Origin: Anaerolineales bacterium | Lineage (GTDB): Bacteria > Chloroflexota > Anaerolineae > Anaerolineales > RBG-16-64-43 | DNA length: 47,139 nt | NCBI GenBank assembly: GCA_016928575.1 | Contig: JAFGKK010000007.1 | Coordinates: forward strand, 1-47,139 | Direction: 5' to 3' | In this document: positions 32,421 to 45,369 of the stretch, piece by piece | How the letters are laid out: every line of letters starts with the position of its first letter | How positions within the stretch are numbered: position 1 is the first letter of the stretch | Made by a program: the position numbers and the translations under genes | Notes under the pieces: generated by a model | Told to the model about the DNA's origin: nothing | The model's database searches: none | Seen by the model: the letters and a program-made list of their open reading frames with translations, nothing else

Positions 32421-32652
32421 TGGGTCAATCCGTCGCCTGCCGAATGGAAGGTTGAAAGGATTTTACTATATCCATCCCCGCGCTCTGCGCCGGCTGTCGG
32501 CTGATTGCGCTGCGGCGAATTGGGATGGCGTTGTTTCAAACTTGGAAAGCCGTGATCCTATTCTTTTTCGGCCGGTTGGGGCGGGCTGCCGCCCACCAAA
32601 AAAGTTTATCAGCCTATTCAATATTGAAAAGAAATCGGTAATACTCAGCTGA

Positions 32653-32717
32653 CGATCGTTATGCCGGCGACCGCCCTCGGCGCGTTCTTTGCCGGGGGTG
32701 TTTTTAGCCGGCATCCA
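32653..32717 (+). repeat. 65-bp dispersed repeat, copy B
   Basis: Inverted partner of 27475-27539. It includes CGATCG, ATGCCGGCG, CCGCCCTCGGCGCGTTCTTT and GCCGGCATCCA. The whole stretch from 32421 to 32931 has no gene that I can support; two short frames in it follow repeat sequence. Confidence 0.7.
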
Positions 32718-32737
32718 GTAGATCTTCAATAAATACT

Positions 32738-32862
32738 AGCCCCCGGCTTTGAACCCCGCTTCGCGCGCTTCCCCCGCTTCCCCCGCTCCGCGAGGGCAAG
32801 CGCGAGGGCGGGAGCGGAGGCAGACGCGAGGGCAGGCGCGGGGAAGCCACGCCGGGGTGACG
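32738..32862. repeat. GC-rich low-complexity repeat
   Basis: Short direct repeats such as 'cttcccccgc' (two or more) and 'gcgagggc' (three), between 'cccccggctttgaa' and 'cacgccggggtgac'. The last matches, inverted, 27426-27439. No coding sense; an open frame across it has the composition of the repeat. Confidence 0.6.
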
Positions 32863-32931
32863 GATAAAATCTATAACACTGGTGATGTTAAGCTGAGATT
32901 ATTCAGTCGAAAAAAGCTGCCTGAGCGTTAC

Positions 32932-32959
32932 AAAAAAGAAAACCTACGGATGTAGGTTT
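32932..32959 (-). terminator. intrinsic terminator after tRNA-Pro
   Basis: On the minus strand AAACCTAC-ATCC-GTAGGTTT (32959-32940), then TCTTTTTTG. A perfect 8-bp stem with T-run, three bases after the tRNA CCA end. Confidence 0.85.
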
Positions 32960-32961
32960 CC

Positions 32962-33039
32962 TGGTCGGGGCGGGCAGATTTGAACTGCCGACCTCACGGT
33001 CCCGAACCGTGCGCTCTAGCCGAGCTGAGCCACGCCCCG
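32962..33039 (-). tRNA. tRNA-Pro (anticodon CGG)
   Basis: The 78-nt minus-strand gene folds as a cloverleaf: acceptor CGGGGCG/CGCCCCG, D stem GCTC/GAGC, anticodon stem CACGG/CCGTG with loop TTCGGGA (anticodon CGG, codon CCG), variable loop AGGTC, T stem GGCAG/CTGCC with loop TTCAAAT, discriminator A and encoded CCA. C1-G72 is the normal bacterial tRNA-Pro pair. A TATAAT lies just upstream and a terminator just downstream, so it is a single-gene unit. Confidence 0.96.
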
Positions 33040-33048
33040 AAGGCCAGT

Positions 33049-33054
33049 ATTATA
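33049..33054 (-). promoter_or_regulatory. -10 element for tRNA-Pro
   Basis: A perfect TATAAT on the minus strand ends 9 bp before the tRNA 5' end, which puts the start site about 3 nt before it. No convincing -35 at 16-18 bp; the candidate position reads TACTTT, from the T-run of the kinase terminator. Confidence 0.5.
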
Positions 33055-33067
33055 TCCCGCCGGTCAC

Positions 33068-33109
33068 AAAAAAAGTAGGGCGGGTTGGAAATCGGCGGTC
33101 CCCAACCCG
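33068..33109 (-). terminator. intrinsic terminator of the histidine kinase gene
   Basis: On the minus strand CGGGTTGG (33109-33102) pairs with CCAACCCG (33088-33081), followed within 7 nt by a run of seven T. It separates the kinase from the tRNA. The loop also contains ACCGCCGA, reused near 36062. Confidence 0.65.
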
Positions 33110-33186
33110 TCCAGCGCAAGACACGAATGGTCTTTCCCCTTTGAATAGTTGTGATTTTCAGGCAAATCCGGTGAGGAAGTTGGAGA

Positions 33187-34482
33187 CTAATGCGGCTTTT
33201 GGCCGTTGGGGTTGTTCTTCGGCTGGCGGGCCGGGAGGCGGATGCAGAAGCGGCTGCCTTTTCCCTCCACGCTTTCGACTTCGATCTTGCCGTGGTGGAG
33301 TTCCGCCATCGATTTCGCCACCGGCAGGCCGAGGCCCAGCCCCCCCTTGCGGCGGATCATATGATTCTCCACCTGGTAAAAGCGCTCGAAGATCTTGTTC
33401 AGTTTGGAACCGGGAATGCCGATCCCGTCGTCGACCACCTCGAGATCGACCCAGCCGGAACGCTCCTTGGAATCCGGCTCCCTGCCGCCGGCCGCGATCA
33501 GCACGTGGCCGCCGGTGTCGGTGAAGGAAATCGCGTTGTCGATCAGGTTGCCGAGCGCCACCTGGATCTTCTGCCGGTCGGCTTCGACCACCAGCCCGAT
33601 CGGTTTGCATTCTGTTTCCAGCGACAGGTATTTTTCCTTTGCCGCCGGGGCGAATTTGGCGGCCACCTCGTCGAGCAGCTCCTTGACCGGGAACACCTGG
33701 AGGTTCAACCGGGTCATGCCCTGGTCGGAATGGGTCAGGCGCGAAAGCTCCTCGAGGATGTCCTTCAGGCGTTCGGCGGCGCGGATGATGACCGAGAGGT
33801 GCTCGGCAACGTCGGGGGTTGCGCCGTCCTGGAGGAAGGCCGCGTGTCCGAGGATCAGCCCGAGCGGGGTGCGGAATTCATGGGAGGCGATGGCGATGAA
33901 ATCCCCCTTCATCTGGTCCAGGCTGGCCAGCCGCTCGTATTGGCTCTGGACCTGGGAAATCAGCCGGGAATTCTCGATGGCCACCGCCGCCTGCGCGGAA
34001 AGGGTCTCTAGGATGGATACGTCTTCTCCGGTATAATTCACCCCGCAGCGTTTGTTGAGCGCCTCCAGCACCCCGATCGGCCGCTCCCGGAACACCAGCG
34101 GCACGGCAAGCATCGAACGGGTGGCCAGGCCCACCTGTTCGCCCACCGAACGATACAGCCGCGGATCCTTGCTGCCTTCCTGCACGACCACCGGACGCTT
34201 TTCACGGAACACCTGTCCGGCGACGCTTCGGTCGATGGGCACGGTCATCGATTGCAAGGAGGCCTTCTGAAACCAGGGCGAGGCGGCGAAACGGAGCTGC
34301 TGGATTTCCGGATCGTAGAGCAACAGCGAGGCGACCTCGCTGTCGGTGAGTTCGGAAGCGACGTCGACGACCGTCTGCAGCAAAGGCTCCAGATCCAACG
34401 TGGAAGAAAGCACCCGGTTGGTTTCGAGCAGACGCTCCAACCGGTGGATCCGATCCGTGGGGGAATAGAGAGGGGCGGTCAT
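33187..34482 (-). CDS. GAF-domain sensor histidine kinase
   Basis: A 431-residue soluble kinase. GAF domain at about 30-170, a short coiled linker, HisKA with IASHEFRTPLG (His201), and HATPase_c with N box ALGNLIDNAISFTD, G1 VVDDGIGIPGS, F box FERFYQVEN and G2 KGGLGLGLPVAKSM. No membrane segment, so the signal is cytoplasmic. No response regulator is adjacent. The ATG at 34482 lacks a strong ribosome site. It diverges from the inositol phosphate synthase gene, with 89 bp between them. Confidence 0.92.
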   Translation of the reverse strand: MTAPLYSPTDRIHRLERLLETNRVLSSTLDLEPLLQTVVDVASELTDSEVASLLLYDPEIQQLRFAASPWFQKASLQSMTVPIDRSVAGQVFREKRPVVVQEGSKDPRLYRSVGEQVGLATRSMLAVPLVFRERPIGVLEALNKRCGVNYTGEDVSILETLSAQAAVAIENSRLISQVQSQYERLASLDQMKGDFIAIASHEFRTPLGLILGHAAFLQDGATPDVAEHLSVIIRAAERLKDILEELSRLTHSDQGMTRLNLQVFPVKELLDEVAAKFAPAAKEKYLSLETECKPIGLVVEADRQKIQVALGNLIDNAISFTDTGGHVLIAAGGREPDSKERSGWVDLEVVDDGIGIPGSKLNKIFERFYQVENHMIRRKGGLGLGLPVAKSMAELHHGKIEVESVEGKGSRFCIRLPARQPKNNPNGQKPH

Positions 34483-34571
34483 CTTTTTCAGCGACCGGAT
34501 TATAGCACAGCGAAATGACCGAAAAAGAATTAAATCATCATAAAAAACGAAGACGCAAGGAGGTTAGTACC

Positions 34572-35654
<1,083 letters not shown>

Positions 35655-35656
35655 CC

Positions 35657-36040
35657 ATGCCGCCCGTCCGGCGCTTCATCGGCGAACCGATCCAAGTCGA
35701 ATTCACCGGGCAGCCGCTGCTGAAGAAGCAGGCCGGCTGCCCGGCCGCTTTTGTGTGGCGCGGCCAACGCTTCGCCGTCGCCGAAATGCTGGCCGAATGG
35801 CACGATTACTCCCGCCGCGGGCGGATGGCGGACAACATGACGCCGGCCCACGCCCGGACCGCCGCAATCCGCGGATCCCGCGGCGTGGGCCGGGATTTCT
35901 TCACGATCCGGGCGGAGGGCGGCCGGACCTTCACCCTCTATTACGACCGCGCCCCAAAAAACGCTGGCGACCAGGCGGGAGCATGGTTTTTGTTCAGCGA
36001 GGAAGCCGGCGGGGAAGCGGGCGGCAGGATCGAGAAATAA
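35657..36040 (+). CDS. DUF6504 family protein
   Basis: A 127-residue protein: RRFIGEPIQVEFTGQPLLKK at the start, AAFVWRGQRFAVAEMLAEWHDYSRRGRM, RGVGRDFFTIRAE-like SRGVGRDFFTI, and FTLYYDRAPKNA. These follow the DUF6504 pattern as I know it. Function unknown; the W-H-D-Y and YYDR segments are the most conserved. Its ATG lies 2 bp after the ino1 stop, so it is in the same operon, and it may be a partner of that pathway or just co-expressed. Confidence 0.78.
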   Translation: MPPVRRFIGEPIQVEFTGQPLLKKQAGCPAAFVWRGQRFAVAEMLAEWHDYSRRGRMADNMTPAHARTAAIRGSRGVGRDFFTIRAEGGRTFTLYYDRAPKNAGDQAGAWFLFSEEAGGEAGGRIEK

Positions 36041-36061
36041 CGGCGGGACGGCAAAGAGTCC

Positions 36062-36107
36062 GACCGCCGACTCTGGGATCGGCGGTCCCGTCCAAGAGAA
36101 GGACGGG
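36062..36107. repeat. paired hairpins after DUF6504, recurring downstream
   Basis: GACCGCCGA/TCGGCGGTC (36062-36070 with 36079-36087) and CCCGTCC/GGACGGG (36087-36093 with 36101-36107). The second hairpin with following 'caggcttt' recurs at 44927-44960. Confidence 0.6.
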
Positions 36108-36168
36108 GCAGGCTTTCCAATGCCGATCCTGCGTGATGGAAGCGGTTTGGCCCTTTTTTTTGTTTTTT
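36105..36168 (+). terminator. probable terminator of ino1-DUF6504
   Basis: A weak stem (CTTTCCA near 36113 with TGGAAG near 36137, and possible GGG/CCC closing) followed by a strong T-rich stretch of 15 nt (36154-36168). The T-run is convincing, the stem less so. Confidence 0.4.
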
Positions 36169-36224
36169 AGCCGACAGCCGGCGGAATTCCCGCTCCCTTA
36201 ATCTTCGCCGGGACGGCTTGATCC

Positions 36225-36230
36225 TATAAT
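36225..36230 (+). promoter_or_regulatory. -10 element for the DegV gene
   Basis: A perfect TATAAT 43 bp before the start codon. No good -35 is visible at the usual distance, so only the -10 is claimed. Confidence 0.4.
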
Positions 36231-36272
36231 TCCGAATATCGGATCGGACCGGTCCGGACCAGGAGGTGCTTC

Positions 36273-37145
36273 ATGCACATCGTCACCGACAGCGGCTGCG
36301 ACCTGAACCTCACCGCGGAACAACGCGAGGATTTAGGCATCCGCGTGGTGCCCCTCAGCGTCACCCTCGGCGGATCCACCTACGAGGAAGGGCCGGATCT
36401 GAATCCGGCGGAGTTTTATTCGCGCCTGGAAACGAGTAAGGACCTGCCGACCACCTCCCAGCCGCCCTCCGGAGTATTCGTGGAGCTGTACCGCAAACTG
36501 GCTAAAACCTCGCGGTCCATCTTCTCGATCCACATTTCCTCCGGCCTGAGCGGGACGCTGGATTCGGCCCGCACGGCCGCGGCCCAGGTCCCCGAAGCCG
36601 AGGTGACCTTCTTCGACACGAAGACCCTTTCCGCCGGCGCAGGCTGGATGGTGGAAGCCGCCGCGCGCGCCCGGCGCGCCGGCTGGGAGAAGGAACGGAT
36701 TCTGGGACTCTTGGAGAGAATCCGCGCCTCGACCCAGACGATCTTCACCCTCAAAGAATTGCGGTTCCTGATTCACGGCGGGCGGATCAGCCACCTGAAG
36801 GGGCTGATCGCTTCGGTGCTCGACATCAAACCGATTCTCGGCGTGGACAACCGCGGGGACGGGAAATACATACAGCTCGGACAGGCGCGCACCATCACCG
36901 GCGCGATCAAGGGGCTGGCCGACACCCTGAAGGAACGCCTGTCGCCCGACGGGCCGTACCGCGCCCAGGTGGTGTACGCGTTGAATCCGGAGGATGCCGC
37001 CGGGCTTCAGCAGACCATCGCCGAAAAAATATCCTGCTATTGGCTGGCGGCCGGCCGCCTGTCGCTCGTCCTCGGCGCGCACACCGGCCCGTCGCTGATC
37101 GGGGCGGTCGTGGCGCCGCGGTCCGTGTTTGAGGGGGTCAGCTGA
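36273..37145 (+). CDS. DegV family fatty-acid-binding protein
   Basis: A 290-residue protein with the DegV layout: MHIVTDSGCDL at the start, VVPLSVTLGGSTYEEG, PTTSQPPSGVF, SIHISSGLSGTLDSA, and LKELRFLIHGGRIS. The N-terminal T-D-S-x-C-D-L and the S-S-G-L-S-G-T are lipid-headgroup contacts in structures of the family. Such proteins bind fatty acids; some (FakB) present them to a fatty-acid kinase. AGGAGGTG precedes the ATG at 36273. No fakA is adjacent. Confidence 0.92.
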   Translation: MHIVTDSGCDLNLTAEQREDLGIRVVPLSVTLGGSTYEEGPDLNPAEFYSRLETSKDLPTTSQPPSGVFVELYRKLAKTSRSIFSIHISSGLSGTLDSARTAAAQVPEAEVTFFDTKTLSAGAGWMVEAAARARRAGWEKERILGLLERIRASTQTIFTLKELRFLIHGGRISHLKGLIASVLDIKPILGVDNRGDGKYIQLGQARTITGAIKGLADTLKERLSPDGPYRAQVVYALNPEDAAGLQQTIAEKISCYWLAAGRLSLVLGAHTGPSLIGAVVAPRSVFEGVS

Positions 37146-37254
37146 ATTTTCATTTGCCCCTGCCAAGCGCCAGGCCGATCTTCACCGAAGCCTCGCATTG
37201 GGCCGTCCGAGATCCGATCTCCGCTTAGGAAGACACGGACAACCGGTTCTTTTT

Positions 37255-38274
37255 TCACGATCCGATGAGTTGGTTCGTCCGGACCGGCTCCTTGCGCTCC
37301 GGTTCCGGTTCAGCCAGCTTCAGGCGCAGGAACAGCCAAGGCGCGAGGAACACCGCCCAAAAACCCACCGACGCGTAGCGCAGGTACCGCAGGAGCGGAG
37401 CCCAGGCCACATCAAAGCCCTGGAAAAGAACCGCCAAGCCGCTGCGCAGGAGGACCGCGATCGAAACCCCCAAGGCAAACCGCAACAGTCGGCGCCCGGG
37501 GGTTCCCCCCGCGGAAAACGGTGCCCACCGCCGTTGGCAGGCCAACCCGGTTCCCAATCCGAGGATTAATCCCGCCAGAGAGACGATCGAATCGGGGCTG
37601 CGGGGCAGGATCGCATTGATTCGGGCGGCGTTGTCCGCCCATTGGGCGGGGTCCGCTGCCGGCGCGATCATTGCGAGGACTGCGGTTTGCGCCATGAGGA
37701 GCGCCGCCGACCCCGCGGCGGCGACGGCCAATTGGATCAGGATTCCCCCGCGGACCAGAACCGGGCCGAGGAACCGGATTCCTAAATCGACGCCGACCCA
37801 CACCAGCGCGCCGGCCGCGATTCCCGCGAACACATCCTGGGGGAAATGCACTCCCAGCATCATCCGCGAGAGGGAAATTCCCGCCGCCAGCGCAGCGCCG
37901 ATCGCGAAGCCTGCGCCGCGGCGGAGGCGCGCGCCGAGCCACGGCGCCGCCGCCCAGGCGTTCAGGGTGTGGAGCGACGGCATCCCGTACCCGCTTTCAC
38001 CGGCCAGCGGCTCCACCCGCAGTCCGCACCAATACGGGCGCGGCAGATGAAACGCCAGTTTGAGCAGGCTGCCGATCGACGAGCCGGCCATCAGCAGAAG
38101 GCCGAGCCGCGCGCCGGCTTTTCCGTCGAGGCACCAATAGACGGCCAACCCGAGCAGGAGAAGAAATTCGCTGCTTCCGAGGAAGGTCAACCCGCGCATC
38201 AGCGGCTGGAGGAAGGCGAAATTTCCCTGCAGCCATACGACGGCGTCCACGCCCCATTCCGAGCAACCCTGCAT
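37255..38274 (-). CDS. PAP2 family membrane phosphatase
   Basis: A 339-residue protein with about eight membrane segments. The three-part phosphatase signature is present: KLAFHLPRP (motif 1), GYGMPSLHTLNA (motif 2, with PSLHT for PSGHT) and SRMMLGVHFPQDVFAG (motif 3, Arg...His...Asp). PAP2 enzymes remove phosphate from lipid phosphates or undecaprenyl pyrophosphate. AAGGAG precedes the ATG at 38274; the longer open frame upstream is Arg-rich and lacks a start signal. C-terminal residues after 220 extend beyond the usual domain. It converges on the DegV gene. Confidence 0.88.
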   Translation of the reverse strand: MQGCSEWGVDAVVWLQGNFAFLQPLMRGLTFLGSSEFLLLLGLAVYWCLDGKAGARLGLLLMAGSSIGSLLKLAFHLPRPYWCGLRVEPLAGESGYGMPSLHTLNAWAAAPWLGARLRRGAGFAIGAALAAGISLSRMMLGVHFPQDVFAGIAAGALVWVGVDLGIRFLGPVLVRGGILIQLAVAAAGSAALLMAQTAVLAMIAPAADPAQWADNAARINAILPRSPDSIVSLAGLILGLGTGLACQRRWAPFSAGGTPGRRLLRFALGVSIAVLLRSGLAVLFQGFDVAWAPLLRYLRYASVGFWAVFLAPWLFLRLKLAEPEPERKEPVRTNQLIGS

Positions 38275-38460
38275 CCCGCCACACTCCTTGGAAACGACGC
38301 CGGCAAACGACCCGCCGGGAACAGCCGGAATTTTTCCCAACGCGGCCCGGGTAAAATCCCACAACCGGCTCGGATTTATCTTGCACGCCCAACCGGCCGG
38401 GCCGGACGGGTTTTCCCGACGGCGCGGCCGGTTCCGGCGAAAGCGCCGGCCGGAGGGGGT

Positions 38461-38490
38461 ATAATACCCAAAAAACCAACCGCGCTTCAA
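38461..38490 (-). promoter_or_regulatory. possible promoter of the PAP2 gene
   Basis: On the minus strand TTGAAG (38490-38485), 18-bp spacer, TATTAT (38466-38461), giving a leader of about 180 nt. The same spot carries TATAAT on the plus strand (38460-38465), so a divergent -10 for nifJ is possible, but no plus-strand -35 is seen. Confidence 0.4.
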
Positions 38491-38608
38491 GGTTTTTTTC
38501 TTCTTCCTTTATAAAACCACTACCCCAGGAACTCCCAGACTCCGCCTCCGGCGCACGGCCGACAGGCGGAGTTTGCCGGGGCCCTGCGGAAAAAAAACGG
38601 AGGAACGG

Positions 38609-42187
<3,579 letters not shown>

Positions 42188-42197
42188 AAAACCAACC

Positions 42198-42241
42198 GGA
42201 TGTCCTCCCGCCCCCCCACTGGGGGGTTCGGGAGGACATCC
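42198..42241 (+). terminator. 44-bp hairpin after nifJ
   Basis: GGATGTCCTCCCG (42198-42210) pairs perfectly with 42229-42241, and the interior C6/G6 (42112-numbered run at 42212-42217 with 42221-42226) extends the stem to 19 bp. It starts 10 bp after the stop. No T-run follows, so it may stabilise the nifJ message as well as, or instead of, ending it. Confidence 0.55.
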
Positions 42242-42247
42242 GCAGTA

Positions 42248-42405
42248 CGTCATTCCGAGGCCGCGTCGGCGGCCGTGAAATCGGCGGCGCGTGGACGGCG
42301 GATAAGGACGCACCATAAAGCGTCACCGATCCCTCGCCCCTTCCGGGGCTCGGGATGACGTCCGCACAGGACCGATCCCCCGCCCCGGCAGGGCTCAGCA
42401 TGAGA
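42248..42405. repeat. REP-like 'cgtcatcccgag' repeat, two units
   Basis: CGTCATTCCGAG (42248) and CTCGGGATGACG (near 42349) are near-inverted ends. A unit ACCGATCCCTCGCCCC...GGGGCTCGGGATGA is followed by a degenerate direct copy (ACCGATCCCCCGCCCC...GGGCTCAGCATGA, to about 42405). This type of element is common between genes in GC-rich genomes. It fills the gap between nifJ and the next gene. Confidence 0.65.
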
Positions 42406-42427
42406 CCCTCCTCGAAAGGAGTCCCGC

Positions 42428-43435
42428 ATGACCGATCTTTCCACGACCTACCTCGGCCTGAAGTTGAAAAACCCCCTCGTCGCCGCCTCGTCCCCCTTTT
42501 CCAAGAAAACCGATACGATCCGCCGCATGGAAGACGCCGGGCTTTCGGCCGTGGTGATGCACTCGCTGTTCGAGGAACAGATCAACCATGAAAGCAATGC
42601 GCTGGACCATTTCCTCAACTACGGCACGGAATCCTTCGCCGAAGCGCTCACCTACTTTCCGGACCTGGAACATTACAACCTCAATCCGGACGCCTATCTC
42701 GAATCGATCCGCCGGGCGCGCGAAGCGGTGCAGATTCCGGTCATCGCCTCGCTCAACGGGATCACCAGCGGCGGATGGGTGGATTACGCCCAGCGGATCG
42801 AGCAGGCCGGCGCCTCGGCCCTCGAGTTGAACCTGTATTACCTGCCCACCGATCCGAACCTGAGCGGGGCGGAACTCGAGGAGGAATACGTCCGCTTGGT
42901 GCGCGACGTCGCCGCCAAAGTGAAGATTCCGCTGGCGGTCAAGCTAAGCCCGTTCTTCACCGCCTTGCCGCAGATCGGGAGGCGGATGGCCGAAGCCGGC
43001 GCCGGCGGCCTAGTGCTCTTCAACCGGTTCTACCAGCCGGACCTCGACCTGGAAAACCTTGAGGTTAAGCCGCAGCTTGTGCTGAGCACGTCGGAGGATC
43101 TGCGCCTGCCGCTGCGTTGGATTGCTATCCTCTATGGGCGCGTGAAGGCGGATTTCGCGCTCTCAAGCGGAGTCCACGCCGGGACGGACCTGATCAAGGC
43201 CGTCATGGCCGGCGCCAGCGTGGCAATGACCGCCTCGGCGCTGGTGCGGAACGGGCTTACCCACGCGGGGAAGATCCTCAAGGAAGCGGAAGCGTGGATG
43301 ACCGAGCGCGAATACGCCTCGGTCCGGCAGATGCAGGGCAGCCTGAGCCAGAAATCGGTGGCCGAGCCGGCCGCCTTCGAGCGCGCCAATTACATGAAGG
43401 CTTTGCAGACGTACGACGACCGGATGCCGCGCTGA
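42428..43435 (+). CDS. dihydroorotate dehydrogenase-like protein
   Basis: A 335-residue (beta/alpha)8 flavoprotein of the DHODH superfamily: [66 protein letters not shown], and [23 protein letters not shown]. It belongs to the variant (PRK07565-like) that lacks the normal pyrimidine context and is often found next to nifJ. The true reaction is unknown. AAAGGAG precedes the ATG at 42428. No other pyrimidine gene is in the window, which favours a link to PFOR metabolism over uridine synthesis. Confidence 0.87.
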   Translation: MTDLSTTYLGLKLKNPLVAASSPFSKKTDTIRRMEDAGLSAVVMHSLFEEQINHESNALDHFLNYGTESFAEALTYFPDLEHYNLNPDAYLESIRRAREAVQIPVIASLNGITSGGWVDYAQRIEQAGASALELNLYYLPTDPNLSGAELEEEYVRLVRDVAAKVKIPLAVKLSPFFTALPQIGRRMAEAGAGGLVLFNRFYQPDLDLENLEVKPQLVLSTSEDLRLPLRWIAILYGRVKADFALSSGVHAGTDLIKAVMAGASVAMTASALVRNGLTHAGKILKEAEAWMTEREYASVRQMQGSLSQKSVAEPAAFERANYMKALQTYDDRMPR

Positions 43436-43553
43436 GGGCACTCTCGCCCCGGATCAGACCAGCGCGGCCTTGAAGGCCGCTCCTTTCCGGTTTCAGTCCT
43501 GTATCGGGCGCGAAATCACGCCGACACCTACTTCGGCTGGAAGCCCACACCCG

Positions 43554-43593
43554 CTCGACACCTGACAGGTCTTCCGACCTGTCAGGTGTCGAG
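43554..43593. repeat. 40-bp palindrome, 'acctgacaggt' family
   Basis: CTCGACACCTGACAGGTC (43554-43571), loop TTCC, then its exact reverse complement (43576-43593). It shares the ACCTGxCAGGTCTT core with the palindrome at 6182-6215. It lies just before the GT1 gene, so it could end upstream transcription. Confidence 0.88.
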
Positions 43594-43599
43594 TTCCTG

Positions 43600-43605
43600 T
43601 ACAAT
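43600..43605 (+). promoter_or_regulatory. -10 element that may give a leaderless mRNA
   Basis: TACAAT ends 6 bp before the ATG at 43612, so a start site at the usual distance would fall on the start codon itself. No Shine-Dalgarno is seen before that ATG. No clear -35 is visible; the palindrome occupies that position. Confidence 0.4.
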
Positions 43606-43611
43606 CACCCC

Positions 43612-44850
43612 ATGCGCATCCTGCTGATGACTTACGGCACGCGCGGCGACGTGGAACCTTTCCTGGCGCTGGCGCAGGGATTCCTCAAAGCCGGACATTC
43701 CGCGCGCCTGGCCGCCCCGGAATCGTTTGCGCATCTTGCGGCGGGGAGCGGCGTCGAGTACGTCCCGCTGCCCGGCGACCCGGCGCGGCTCGCGGCGGCG
43801 ATGGCCCGGCAGGCGGGCGCAAACCCGCTGCGGATGATCGGCGTGATGTCGCGCTTTGTCTTCCCGCTGGCGGCCGAAGTCTATGCCCGGCTGCGGGAAG
43901 CCGCGCCGGGCGCGGAGGCGGTCGTGCACTCGTTTCTTTTCACCCACGCCGGCTACGAGCTCGCGCGGTCGCTTGGCGTGCCGGATTTCTCCGCCCAGAT
44001 GTTCCCGATGTTCGCCCCGACCGCAGCCTTCGCCGCGCCGGGCTTTCCGGACCGGCCGCTGCCCGGCCCGATCCGCAAGCTGACGCACACACTCTTCAAT
44101 AATATTTTCCGCCGCGGCGGCGGAATGCTGTACAACCTTGTCCGCCGCAACCGGCCGGAGCTTCCGCCGCTCACCGGCTGGCCTTTCGAGAGCACGGCGG
44201 ATCGGATTACCCCGCTGTTGTTCGGTTTCAGCGGACACGTCGTCCCGCGTCCGGCGGATTGGCCGGCTTGGGCGCGGATTACCGGATACTGGCAGTTGGA
44301 TCCGCCGCGGGATGCGGAGATCGCCGGCGGATTGCGGCGCTTCATCGAAACCGGTACGCCTCCGGTTTTCATTGGCTTCGGCAGTTATTCCTCGCAGGAT
44401 GCAGACCGCCTCACGAAAATTGCGCGCGAAGCGCTCAGGCTTACCGGCCAACGCGGAATCTTGTCCACCGGGGAGCCCTCTCCCCCGGCCGAAGAACAGC
44501 CTGGAGACATTCTCACCGTCGGATCGATCTCCTATAGTTGGCTCTTCCCGCGGATGGGCCCGGTCGTGCATCACGGCGGCGCGGGCACGACCGGCGCCGG
44601 GTTGCGCGCGGGCGTTCCCAACATCGTGATCCCCTTCACCGCGGACCAGCCGTTTTGGGCCGGGCGCGTGCGCGCGCTGGGCGCCGGGCCGGAGCCGATC
44701 CCGCTGCGGAAGCTGACTGCCGCGCGGCTCGCCGCGGCGATCGACCGCGCGCTCACCGACGGGGCGATGTGCGAGCGCTGCCGCGAAATCGGGAAAAAGA
44801 TCGACGGCGAAGACGGGGTGGCAAAGGCGGTGGAGAGGATCACTTCCTAG
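43612..44850 (+). CDS. GT1-family glycosyltransferase (UGT/MGT-like)
   Basis: A 412-residue GT-B enzyme. N-terminal RILLMTYGTRGDVEPFLALA, typical of sterol/macrolide-type glucosyltransferases; C-terminal donor site VVHHGGAGTTGAGLRAGVP followed by IPFTADQPFWAGRV, with the Asp-Gln pair that binds the nucleotide sugar. It transfers a sugar from a nucleotide donor to a lipid or small acceptor. The TACAAT six bases before the ATG and the lack of an SD suggest leaderless translation. Confidence 0.9.
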   Translation: MRILLMTYGTRGDVEPFLALAQGFLKAGHSARLAAPESFAHLAAGSGVEYVPLPGDPARLAAAMARQAGANPLRMIGVMSRFVFPLAAEVYARLREAAPGAEAVVHSFLFTHAGYELARSLGVPDFSAQMFPMFAPTAAFAAPGFPDRPLPGPIRKLTHTLFNNIFRRGGGMLYNLVRRNRPELPPLTGWPFESTADRITPLLFGFSGHVVPRPADWPAWARITGYWQLDPPRDAEIAGGLRRFIETGTPPVFIGFGSYSSQDADRLTKIAREALRLTGQRGILSTGEPSPPAEEQPGDILTVGSISYSWLFPRMGPVVHHGGAGTTGAGLRAGVPNIVIPFTADQPFWAGRVRALGAGPEPIPLRKLTAARLAAAIDRALTDGAMCERCREIGKKIDGEDGVAKAVERITS

Positions 44851-44926
44851 GAAAACCGATCTGGAAAGAGGCGTTCGGCGAAGAATTGTAATGGGTTAAG
44901 GAAGTCAAGTACCGCCGGAGGCGGCG

Positions 44927-44951
44927 GCCCCGTCTTGGATCCCGACGGGGC
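44927..44951. repeat. hairpin related to 36087-36107
   Basis: GCCCCGTC (44927-44934) pairs with GACGGGGC (44944-44951), then 'aggctttgg'. The same design (CCCGTC stem, then CAGGCTTT) follows the DUF6504 gene. Both are just past a plus-strand stop. The rest of 44851-45369 holds another hairpin near 45067-45091 (GGAAT/ATTCC with C/G runs) and no gene. Confidence 0.55.
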
Positions 44952-45306
44952 AGGCTTTGGCATGCGGCGCCTGGAAGTTGCGTTCCCGCCGGTTCTATTT
45001 GCTCGAACCACTCCCCCAATAGAGAGACGTTCTCCCCGGTCTCCCTCCCCCCAAGTTCACTTCCCCCTATTCCTTCGGAATGGGGGGATCAGGACCGTAC
45101 CCGGCGGCGGAGAAACTCAGGGGGGGAGTGAAATCGACCCGGATGCGGAGGATCGTAAACATCTTCCCGAATCCATCGCGCTCAATGCATCCGCTAGGAT
45201 AGGATTCGATTTTTCCTCCATCACAGAATTGCCCACTCCGACGGCAGAACCTTTTCAAGGTGCTCACTTTCATAGGCGGTGGTTTTAAAAGCGCATAAAT
45301 AATGGG

Positions 45307-45334
45307 CGGGGAACCGCATTCTGCGCATTCCCCG
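45307..45334 (-). terminator. hairpin after the repeat protein gene
   Basis: CGGGGAA/TTCCCCG (45307-45313 with 45328-45334) with an inner CGCA/TGCG stem. On the minus strand it follows the gene ending at 45370 by about 35 bp. The bases after it (CCCATTATTTATG) are only moderately T-rich. Confidence 0.4.
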
Positions 45335-45369
45335 TCCGTCTTCTGATTACGACTCGCCTCCGATTCCCA

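Noticed and set aside
30807-32504. Long plus-strand open frame opposite the GT39-like gene
   Set aside because: Highly charged, no hydrophobic core or motif; the minus strand encodes an evident polytopic membrane protein.
32466-32955. Two short open frames around the GC-rich repeat
   Set aside because: They follow dispersed-repeat and low-complexity DNA, lack start signals and show no protein-like pattern.
32962-33039. tRNA-Pro as an integration site of an island
   Set aside because: No integrase gene and no direct repeat of the tRNA 3' end were seen in the window.
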